A stretch of 30,921 nucleotides of DNA. It comes from QYOJ01 sp043810345. GTDB lineage: Bacteria > Bacteroidota > Bacteroidia > Bacteroidales > FEN-979. The stretch is from positions 1 through 30,921 of the forward strand of contig JBDROF010000025.1 in assembly GCA_043810345.1 (NCBI GenBank), given 5' to 3'. Each line of letters begins with the position of its first letter. Positions within the stretch are counted from its first letter, which is position 1. A program made the translations under genes and the position numbers. Below the pieces are notes generated by a model. That model had not been told where the DNA came from and searched no databases. It saw only the letters and a program-made list of their open reading frames with translations. Positions 1 through 6,254 of the stretch are shown in pieces.

Positions 1-51
1 ACCAGGATCTGAGGGCAAAAAAAAGAAAAATGCAAAATAAATTCGTTTGTG

Positions 52-67
52 TAAACAATATTGTTTA
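52..67. promoter_or_regulatory. 16-bp perfect palindrome, candidate antitoxin operator
   Basis: TAAACAATATTGTTTA is its own reverse complement over 16 bases. It ends on the first two bases of a TAnnTTTG promoter element and lies just before the antitoxin start. HigA-type antitoxins usually repress their own promoter through such palindromes, so this is the likely autoregulatory site. The palindrome is seen; its role is inferred. Confidence 0.6.
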
Positions 68-73
68 TTTTTG
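66..73 (+). promoter_or_regulatory. Bacteroidota -7 promoter element (TAnnTTTG)
   Basis: TATTTTTG matches the TAnnTTTG consensus exactly. A TTTG at 46-49 could be the -33 element, but the 16-base gap is shorter than the usual 19-21. Transcription would begin at about 78-81, on or beside the ATG at 78, so the message may be leaderless. Confidence 0.5.
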
Positions 74-77
74 CATC

Positions 78-524
78 ATGATCAATCAACAGCACATCCT
101 CAAAGGCATTCATCCGGGTTTCTTTCTCGAATATGAATTAAAGCGAAGAAATCTGAAAAAGGGAGTTTTCTCCCTCACGATTCAGGAATATCCACAAACC
201 ATTGTGGCCATTACCAAAGGAAAACGCAAAATGAATACAAACCTGGGCCTGAAAATTGAGAAAGCGCTCGGTTTTGAAGATGGATTTTTCATGGTTCTGC
301 AGGTATATTATGATATTGAGCAGCAGAAAAAGATGCAACAAACCGCAAAACCCGATTTAACCAAATTAAGACCTGCCCTCTTTTGGGATACTGACATGCA
401 ATCAATTTCCTGGGAAAAACAACACCGTGCCGTAATCAAACGGGTCTTCGAACGGGGCAATGAGTCAGAAAAAAATGAGATGATCCGTTTCTATGGCCGG
501 CAAACCGTAGATAAAGTCCTTTAA
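78..524 (+). CDS. HigA-like HTH antitoxin with DUF6922-like C-terminal domain
   Basis: Probable antitoxin and repressor of a two-gene toxin-antitoxin unit. The first ~85 residues resemble HigA/VapI-type helix-turn-helix proteins: an HPG..L..EL..R start, then a GKRKMN stretch and a LGFEDGFF..LQ..YD end. The last ~55 residues (LRPALFWDTD…, then VIKRVFERG… and RFYG) resemble the small DUF6922 domain found in Bacteroidota antitoxins paired with AbiEii-type nucleotidyltransferases; that name is from memory. The frame is open back to an ATG at 30, but ATG 78 is preferred because the family begins here and the promoter and palindrome lie between 46 and 73. The AbiEii-like gene starts 8 bases after the stop, so the two are co-transcribed. 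Confidence 0.8.
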   Translation: MINQQHILKGIHPGFFLEYELKRRNLKKGVFSLTIQEYPQTIVAITKGKRKMNTNLGLKIEKALGFEDGFFMVLQVYYDIEQQKKMQQTAKPDLTKLRPALFWDTDMQSISWEKQHRAVIKRVFERGNESEKNEMIRFYGRQTVDKVL

Positions 525-531
525 ACCCCTC

Positions 532-1176
532 ATGCCTGAACTATCCTACCAGACTGTTACCCCGCTGCTGCTGAATGTATTGAAAGAATGCATGGCCAGC
601 AGGCTCTTTGACCCATTCCGCCTGGTTGGTGGTACGGCATTAAGCCTTCAGCGTGGACACAGATTCTCCAGGGACCTTGACTTGTTTACGGATTCCCCCT
701 ATCAGAGCATTGATTTTGTGGCGATTGACAACTGGTTCCGGACCAACTTTCCCTATGTTCAATCCCAGGATGTGTTGCCGGTCGGAATGGGAAAACCCTA
801 TTTTATCGGGGAAGACCAGGAAAACTGTATCAAGCTTGACCTCTATTACACGGATGCATTCATGGATGACATGGTAAAGGTGGATGGCATCCGGTTAGCC
901 AGCATCAGGGAGATTATCGCCATGAAGCTGGACGTGATCGTGAGGGATGGACGAAAAAAAGATTTTTGGGATATTCATGAGTTGCTTGAAGACTATTCAC
1001 TGGATGAGATGCTTGACCTTCACAAACAACGTTATGCATATTCACATGACAGAAACTTACTGATCAGCAAATTAACAGACTTTCGTCTGGCAGATGACGA
1101 TTTTGAACCATACTGCCTGAAAGGAAAGCATTGGGAATTAATCAAGCTGGATCTAATCACCTTCGTTACCTCCTGA
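532..1176 (+). CDS. AbiEii/AbiGii-family nucleotidyltransferase toxin
   Basis: A 214-residue DNA polymerase beta-type nucleotidyltransferase of the AbiEii/AbiGii toxin family, the toxic half of AbiE-like and MenT-like systems that act in phage defence or plasmid upkeep. Residues ~27-46 carry the catalytic signature: a GGTAL stretch, then R.S.DLDLF with the metal-binding DxD. A second family motif lies near residues 127-145, MKLDVIVRDGRKKDFWD, with the conserved K, R and KDxxD. The length is typical of the short single-domain members. MenT toxins of this superfamily modify tRNA acceptor ends; the target here cannot be read from sequence. It follows the antitoxin by 8 bases. Confidence is high for the family and modest for a defence role. 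Confidence 0.88.
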   Translation: MPELSYQTVTPLLLNVLKECMASRLFDPFRLVGGTALSLQRGHRFSRDLDLFTDSPYQSIDFVAIDNWFRTNFPYVQSQDVLPVGMGKPYFIGEDQENCIKLDLYYTDAFMDDMVKVDGIRLASIREIIAMKLDVIVRDGRKKDFWDIHELLEDYSLDEMLDLHKQRYAYSHDRNLLISKLTDFRLADDDFEPYCLKGKHWELIKLDLITFVTS

Positions 1177-1369
1177 AAAAAAAGTGGTCCTGCGGCCCTG
1201 ATGGAGACTGCGCCTGATAATTCTTTCGAAGAAAGAAAAATATGGCAGCCTGGATTTTTTCTTTGGGGATTTTATCCCGAGCATAGCGAGGGATCTCAGT
1301 CAAGACAAAAGAAAAATGCCTTGAATCACTATTTATTATAATATTATGTGATTATGATCTGATTTTTAT
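1177..1369. other. Gene-free spacer with inverted repeats
   Basis: No gene is supported. It holds a perfect 7-bp hairpin at 1221-1237 (TTCTTTC, loop GAA, GAAAGAA), a weaker hairpin around 1273-1293 with CCC/GGG ends, and an A/T-rich end leading into the promoter at 1370. The hairpin and a nearby 'GACAAAAGAAA' motif recur upstream of pyrE near 11082 and 11250. Confidence 0.6.
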
Positions 1370-1377
1370 TATATTTG
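1370..1377 (+). promoter_or_regulatory. Bacteroidota -7 promoter element (TAnnTTTG)
   Basis: TATATTTG matches the consensus exactly. The expected transcription start is near 1383, leaving a leader of under ten bases before the ATG at 1390. No clear TTTG is seen at the -33 position. Confidence 0.5.
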
Positions 1378-1389
1378 CAAAAAAAACAA

Positions 1390-2535
1390 ATGGTTATCCG
1401 AACGCTTCAGCATCTGATCGAACAGTCCCTGTTCAAAAAGAAAACCCTGGTCATCTTTGGAGCCCGCCAGGTGGGTAAAACAACTCTGGTTGAACAGATC
1501 GTGCATAACCACCTTGGAGAGACCCTCTTTTTGAACGGTGATGATGCCGATATCCGTGAACTTCTTACAAATGTAAACCCAACACGACTTCTTCCAGTCA
1601 TTGGATCCCATAAAATTGTCGTCCTGGACGAAGCACAGAGAATTCCTGAAACCGGCCTTGCCACCAAGATCATCCACGACAATTTTCCGGCTATCCAACT
1701 GCTTGTCACCGGATCATCAGCATTTGATCTGGCAAGTAAAATCAATGAACCCATGACCGGAAGGAAATTTGAGTTCTTTCTTCATCCTTTCTCTTTCGGA
1801 GAGATGTGTGCATACCATGGCTTTTTAACTGAAAAAAGATTGATCGAACACCGGATGGTTTTTGGTTACTATCCCGATATTGCGCTACATGTTGGAGATG
1901 AGACGAAACTCCTGAAAAACCTGGCGTCAAGCTTTCTATACAAAGATTTACTAAGAATCGAACAGATCCATAAACCTGTATTATTGGAAAAAATTCTCAA
2001 GGCGCTTGCCCTGCAGATTGGCAATGAAGTCTCGTTTAATGAATTGGCTCAACTACTTGGTTCCGATAAGGGAACGATTGAAAAATATATTGATCTTCTT
2101 GAAAAAACATATATCATATTTCGTTTAACCGGATTTAACAGGAATGTCAGGAACGAAATAAAAAAAGGCAGAAAATTCTATTTCTTCGATAACGGCATAC
2201 GCAATGCCATTCTGGGGAACCTTTTACCCCTGAATGTACGGTCAGATACTGGTGCCTTATGGGAAAATTTTCTTCTTAGCGAACGCTTGAAATTTCTAAG
2301 TAACAAGGATGTGGATTCCCTTCCCTACTTCTGGAGAACAACCCAGCAGCAGGAAATCGATTACCTTGAAGAGACCGGTGGTGAGCTTGCTGCTTACGAA
2401 TTCAAATGGAGCCCGGCAGGAAAAGCACACCTGTCGAAAACATTTACCAGCACCTATCCCGGAACATCTTTTCATGTAATCACACCCAAAAATTTTGAAG
2501 AATTTATATATCGCCATCCTCCATCCCCGGCCTGA
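1390..2535 (+). CDS. AAA family ATPase with DUF4143 domain (AAA_14)
   Basis: A 381-residue protein of the AAA_14/DUF4143 ATPase family, common in accessory DNA of Bacteroidota; its cellular role is unknown. Walker A is GARQVGKT at residues 24-31 and Walker B VVLDEAQ at 77-83. A sensor-like TGSSAF and the family's PFSFGEM segment follow. The DUF4143 part contains an HTH-like region (NEVSFNELAQLLGSDKGTIE) and ends with a PD-(D/E)XK-like pattern (E.DYLEE … AYEFKWS), which suggests a nuclease-like fold. ATG 1390 is chosen over the in-frame TTG at 1375 because the TTG lies inside the promoter element. It is intact, unlike the related broken copy at 2829-3970. Confidence 0.88.
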   Translation: MVIRTLQHLIEQSLFKKKTLVIFGARQVGKTTLVEQIVHNHLGETLFLNGDDADIRELLTNVNPTRLLPVIGSHKIVVLDEAQRIPETGLATKIIHDNFPAIQLLVTGSSAFDLASKINEPMTGRKFEFFLHPFSFGEMCAYHGFLTEKRLIEHRMVFGYYPDIALHVGDETKLLKNLASSFLYKDLLRIEQIHKPVLLEKILKALALQIGNEVSFNELAQLLGSDKGTIEKYIDLLEKTYIIFRLTGFNRNVRNEIKKGRKFYFFDNGIRNAILGNLLPLNVRSDTGALWENFLLSERLKFLSNKDVDSLPYFWRTTQQQEIDYLEETGGELAAYEFKWSPAGKAHLSKTFTSTYPGTSFHVITPKNFEEFIYRHPPSPA

Positions 2536-2555
2536 ACGCCAGGGCCATTCAATTT

Positions 2556-2705
2556 AAAGCCTCCGGCCTTTGAGCGGCTACGCCGCTGATAAAGCAGCTT
2601 CGCTGCTGATAAAAGCGCTTCGCGCTTGATGAAGGTGCTACGCACCTGATTATCAGCCGAAGGCTCTATCAGACCCGGAGGGTCTCCATCAGCCACACAG
2701 TGGCT
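2556..2705. repeat. Array of eight hairpins with 3-base loops, ~20-bp period
   Basis: Consecutive perfect stems with three-base loops. Loops are at 2579-2581 (TAC), 2599-2601 (TTC), 2619-2621 (TTC), 2639-2641 (TAC), 2659-2661 (GAA), 2677-2679 (GGA) and 2697-2699 (ACA), spaced 20,20,20,20,18,20. Stems are 6 bp (4 bp for the fifth) and differ in sequence each time, so pairing is kept while bases change. An irregular hairpin (2556-2571, loop TCC, one bulged base) precedes them. The first four regular hairpins are followed by TGAT; the last three are preceded by ATCA, so orientation flips in the middle. On one strand every loop except the last is GNA closed by C-G. It lies between two related ATPase genes. 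Confidence 0.9.
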
Positions 2706-2779
2706 CCCTACGGTCTTCGAAAAATTACCATCAGAAAAAGAAAAATCATTCAACAGAATCAAAAATTTTAATAGAAATC

Positions 2780-2826
2780 ATTCATTCTAATGAATAATAT
2801 GGTATATTTCTGAAATATTCATTAGA
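2780..2826. promoter_or_regulatory. Three ATTCATT half-sites around a promoter-like sequence
   Basis: TCTAATGAATA (2786-2796) and its exact reverse complement TATTCATTAGA (2816-2826) flank a near-consensus promoter element TATATTTC (2803-2810). A further ATTCATT (2780-2786) forms an overlapping palindrome with the left arm. This looks like an operator for the broken ATPase gene starting at 2829. Function is inferred. Confidence 0.4.
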
Positions 2827-2828
2827 CG

Positions 2829-3970
2829 ATGATCAGCAAAGAGCTTTTAAAACAAATTATTTCAGAGCAACGAGCATACTTCCTGAAGAAAAAAACCGGA
2901 ATTCGAAGAGAAGCGCTAACTTTGAAGATGAGCGTTTATTGAATTTCGAAGCCACCCATTTTAATCTGGTCTATGAAACCATGGTGGAACTTTTTGGATC
3001 CCATAAGACCTTCTTTATTGATGAAATACAACATGTCGATAAATTCGATTCTTTTGTCAGACGTTTCTACGACCAGGGCTTCAGGTTTTACCTCACCGGA
3101 TCAAATGCAGGTCTGTTGCAGGAAGAGATAAGTTCGCGGCTCACCGGCCGGCATATAGATACCTACCTGCAACCATTTTCATTTTCCGAGTACCTTACTG
3201 CAAAGCAGTTGACCATCAGCAACGATAGCCTGTATCGATCTGAGGAGAGAGCCGCGATCAAATAGCGTTTCGATGCCTACCTGATCCTGGGAGGAATGCC
3301 TGAATATGCAATTTACCAGGATAATGAAATCATCCGGAATAATTATGAAGATATCATCACCCGGGATATCTTTCTCAGAAAAAAGGTCGAAAACATCATG
3401 GCTGCAAAAAAGCTATACCTCTATCTCATAAGCAATTTCGCCCAACGGTTTAGCTACAACTCCCTGAATAAAACAATATCTGCCATTAGTGTTAATACGA
3501 TCATGAACTATATCGGTTATCTTGAAGAATCCTATTTTTCCAGGCTCATTACCCGTTTTGACTTCAGTGTAACGAAACAACTTGCGAATGATAAAAAAAT
3601 CTATATCTGTGATAATGCCTTTATTGTGAACATCTCTACAAAAGTTGGAGTGGATAAGGGAGGGTTGCTGGAAAACTTAGTGCTGAACCGGTTGGCCGCC
3701 CAAACTTCCGACCTGTTCTATTTCTCCGGAAAAAAAGAGTGTGATTTCATTGCTATGGACAGGAAACAAGTTACTTCTGTAACCCAGGTTTGCTGGGAAC
3801 TGAATCAATCCAATGAAAAACGGGAAACCGAAGGAATTCATGAAGCGCTTGAACATACAGGCTTGAAAACCGGTACGATTCTGACATATGATCAGGAAGA
3901 TGAACGAATTGTCAGAGATAAAACCATACGCATGATCCCCGTTTGGAAATGGCTTCTGAAAGGCGAATAG
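2829..3970 (+). pseudogene. Decayed AAA/DUF4143 ATPase, P-loop deleted
   Basis: Remnant of a second ATPase of the AAA_14/DUF4143 family. ATG 2829 opens MISKELLKQIISEQRAYFLK and ~30 residues of normal family N-terminus, then the frame shifts near 2905-2917. The homologous reading resumes in another frame at NFEDERLLNF, a segment that normally follows the Walker A region by several residues, so about 50-60 codons including the P-loop are missing. Walker B (FFIDEIQ) remains, followed by LTGSNAG and PFSFSEYL. An in-frame TAG at 3263-3265 interrupts the next part, after which the same frame continues (RFDAYLILGGMPEYA) through the DUF4143 domain to 3970. Two separate lesions make this a pseudogene rather than a sequencing slip. 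Confidence 0.88.
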
Positions 3971-3977
3971 TTATTTT

Positions 3978-4014
3978 TTCGTAATTCGTAATTCGTAATT
4001 CGTAATTCGTAATT
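3978..4014 (+). repeat. (TTCGTAA)5 tandem array
   Basis: Five exact copies of the 7-base unit TTCGTAA plus two bases, starting a few bases after the pseudogene stop. It is the first of about ten arrays of this unit (written elsewhere as AATTCGT), all reading this way on the + strand. Confidence 0.95.
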
Positions 4015-4046
4015 GAATAAACCACCCCGTCACTCGCTCCGCTCCC

Positions 4047-4084
4047 GCCTCCCCTCCTTCAAAAAAGGAGGACCGGGGAGGGGC
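4047..4084. repeat. C-rich/G-rich inverted repeat
   Basis: A CCTCCTT arm pairs with AAGGAGG across a short A-rich loop, with further CCCC/GGGG pairing outside. It could end transcription or be an interspersed palindromic repeat; a similar nested element lies at 10233-10292. The rest of 3971-4184 shows no gene. Confidence 0.5.
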
Positions 4085-4184
4085 AGACACCCTGTTAAAA
4101 AAAACTAGCATCTTCTCCCTTCCCCGCAGGCTTATCAGAATTGTTTACCTTAACTTTACGCGAATCGAACCAGAGAGTATCCGG

Positions 4185-5228
4185 ATGAAATTTTTATGGA
4201 AAATCCTATTGATCTTAGCACTAGGATGCCTCATCTCCCCTGAGGCATCCCCCATCACCGCCAACTTCACCTTCTCCTCCGGCTGCCTGGGAATCCCCAC
4301 CACTCTCACCAGCACCTCTACCCCGAAGGATAGCATCCTGGCCCTCCTGTGGGACCTGGATACGGACGGACTGTTCGATGATGGATCGGGAGAAACGGTC
4401 ACCTGGACCTTTCCATCCATCGGGAACCATCCGGTCGGACTCCAGGTGGTAGCCCTGAACGGGGATATCAACGCCATCTATAAGGAGGTGCCGGTAGCCG
4501 GTGTTTATGCCTCATTTTCCTTCAGCGCCTCCTGCATGGGAGAACCGGTGAGCTTCACCAACCTCTCCACGGTTTTTGCCGACTCGGTGATGTTTCAATC
4601 CTGGAATTTCGGGGATGGCTCCTCTTCCGTCGAGACGAAAAATCCGGTCCATACCTACCAACAAACCGGAACCTTCCCGGTCTCCCTCTGGCTGATCACC
4701 GAACTGGGGTGCCAGGACAGCCTGGTCAACGAGATCGTCATCCAGCCTCCTCCTGAATTTACCCTGCTGTTCACCGGCGACACAGCCACCTTCCACAACG
4801 ATACCATCCTGGTGGAAGCGACAGGCGATTTCGATAGCGTCCTCTGGAACGGAAACATCCCTGGCGTTGACTTCATGATTACACAAGCCGGCACCTATAC
4901 CGTTTCTGTTTTCCGCAATGGCTGCTTCACCACCACCACCTTCACCATTTCCGATCATACAGGAACAAAGGCGGGTATCATGACGCTCTTCACCCCCAAT
5001 GGAGATGGGTACAACGACTTCTGGGTGATCCGGAATATGGAAACGCTGGGAACCTCCTCGGTGTGGGTCTTCGACAGTTGGGGCAACCAGGTCTATGAAA
5101 ACGAAGAATACCAGAACACCTGGGACGGCCGGTCGGATAAAGGAGAACTTCCATCCGGCCCCTATTACTATGTGATCCGGTTTTCGAACGGACAAATCAA
5201 TAAAGGTGCCGTAAACATCCTGCGCTAA
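4185..5228 (+). CDS. Secreted PKD-domain protein with gliding-type (type B) T9SS C-terminal domain
   Basis: A 347-residue exported protein, likely moved across the outer membrane by the type IX secretion system. Residues 1-~21 form a signal peptide (MKFLWK, a hydrophobic run, then SPEAS). Two Ig/PKD-like modules follow; the second (about 105-190) has the WNFGDGSS … HTYQQTGTFPVSL pattern of PKD domains. The last ~85 residues match the gliding motility-associated C-terminal domain: LFTPNGDGYNDFW, then VFDSWGNQVYEN, W.G …G.LPSGPYYYVI and a final NKGAVNILR. This is the type B sorting signal. Its stop overlaps the PorP/SprF start by one base (TAATG), which implies translational coupling and a cargo-partner pair. 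Confidence 0.9.
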   Translation: MKFLWKILLILALGCLISPEASPITANFTFSSGCLGIPTTLTSTSTPKDSILALLWDLDTDGLFDDGSGETVTWTFPSIGNHPVGLQVVALNGDINAIYKEVPVAGVYASFSFSASCMGEPVSFTNLSTVFADSVMFQSWNFGDGSSSVETKNPVHTYQQTGTFPVSLWLITELGCQDSLVNEIVIQPPPEFTLLFTGDTATFHNDTILVEATGDFDSVLWNGNIPGVDFMITQAGTYTVSVFRNGCFTTTTFTISDHTGTKAGIMTLFTPNGDGYNDFWVIRNMETLGTSSVWVFDSWGNQVYENEEYQNTWDGRSDKGELPSGPYYYVIRFSNGQINKGAVNILR

Positions 5229-6250
5229 TGGGAGCAGATGCAACGTTATCGGTACAAAGCAGTTGGCAGTTGGCAGTGGGCAGTGGGCAGTGGGCTTTTC
5301 GCTTTTCGCCATTTCGCTATTTCTCTATTTCGCTATTTCTACTCCCCCTCCCCTCCCTCTCACAAACCAGCGCCAACCAGATGCAGTACCTGATCAACCC
5401 CTCCTGCCTCTCCCCGGCCCTGTTCGAAAATACCACCCGCTTCTCCGGATTCCTCACCTACCGGAGCGAATGGACCGGCTTCCAGGGAAAACCATCTGTC
5501 GCCCTGCTCGACATATCCGGCATCGCGCACAACAACATGTATTTCGGGGGAGAGATCCGGTACCAGACCGCTATGGTCTTCCGCTCCTTCTACCTGGCGC
5601 TCAAATACGCCTATCAGATCCGGATCCGGGAGGAGCAGTACCTGACACTCGGCGTCAACGGGATCTTTTACCAGAATATTCTCGACCTCACAGCAGCTAC
5701 CATCCTCGATCCGGGAGACCCGCTGCTTCAGGGAATAGACCGCATCACCCAAACAAAAGTCAACATCGGCGCAGGATTGTCTTACCGCTTCAGCTCTTTC
5801 ATCCTCAGCTTCTATGCCCCGATGCTGCTGAATAACCGCTCTGCCTACGACCAGGCCGTGGAGGGCTCCCTCTCGCTTCCACAGAACCTGTTGGTATACA
5901 TCTCCAACGATTTCATTATCAATCGCGAGTGGTTGATGAAGCCCACCGTCCGGATCAATATCCTCACCGGATCGCCCACCCTGTTTGAATTGAGTCTTCT
6001 CGCCGGAAAGATCGACCAGTTCTGGTTCACCGCCATGTTCCGGAGCAACATGATGATGGGACTGACCGTGGGCGGACAACTCTGGAAACATGTGGTGATC
6101 AGCTATGGATACGAGTTCTTCACCGGAAATAGCCCCGGTGTGCATACAGGCACCCATGAAATAACGTTAGGATATAAGATCGGCAAAACAAGAATAGTCA
6201 AGCCGGAACTGAAGGACTACTTTTCAGCGACGGGTAATGTAACACAATAA
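5228..6250 (+). CDS. PorP/SprF family type IX secretion membrane protein
   Basis: A 340-residue outer-membrane beta-barrel protein of the PorP/SprF family, which helps secrete and anchor type B cargo such as the protein encoded just upstream. After the signal sequence the family pattern is clear: QMQYLINPSCLSPA, R.SGFLTYRSEWTGFQGKP, and later GAGLSYRF, FTAMFRSNMMMGLTVGG and a C-terminal GYKIGK. The first ~40 codons are odd. They are built from (GCAGTKG)5 at 5259-5293 and an ATTTCGCT-like array at 5296-5340, so part of the signal peptide is encoded by repeat DNA. The ATG at 5228 overlaps the upstream stop. Gain or loss of one repeat unit would change the frame. Confidence 0.88.
   Translation: MGADATLSVQSSWQLAVGSGQWAFRFSPFRYFSISLFLLPLPSLSQTSANQMQYLINPSCLSPALFENTTRFSGFLTYRSEWTGFQGKPSVALLDISGIAHNNMYFGGEIRYQTAMVFRSFYLALKYAYQIRIREEQYLTLGVNGIFYQNILDLTAATILDPGDPLLQGIDRITQTKVNIGAGLSYRFSSFILSFYAPMLLNNRSAYDQAVEGSLSLPQNLLVYISNDFIINREWLMKPTVRINILTGSPTLFELSLLAGKIDQFWFTAMFRSNMMMGLTVGGQLWKHVVISYGYEFFTGNSPGVHTGTHEITLGYKIGKTRIVKPELKDYFSATGNVTQ
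5259..5340 (+). repeat. 7-bp then 8-bp tandem repeats inside the PorP/SprF 5' end
   Basis: Five 7-base units (GCAGTTG twice, GCAGTGG three times, 5259-5293) run into about five imperfect 8-base units of the ATTTCGCT type (5296-5340). Both lie inside codons for the N-terminal signal region. Confidence 0.9.
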
Positions 6251-6254
6251 AGTC

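Noticed and set aside
2573..2705. CRISPR-like array
   Set aside because: The repeated part is a variable stem with short constant spacers, units are 20 bp, and no cas genes are nearby.
2472..2762. 96-residue minus-strand open frame over the hairpin array
   Set aside because: Its codons are the hairpins themselves; composition is explained by structure.
1..4014. Insertion sequence or prophage
   Set aside because: No transposase, integrase or phage structural gene is present; only toxin-antitoxin and ATPase genes.
5263..5835. 190-residue + strand open frame inside the PorP/SprF gene
   Set aside because: Out-of-frame shadow kept open by the stop-free repeats; Pro/Arg/His-rich with no domain.
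4512..6157. Long minus-strand open frames (266 and 265 residues) opposite the secretion genes
   Set aside because: Antisense shadows of genes with clear domains; no family features.
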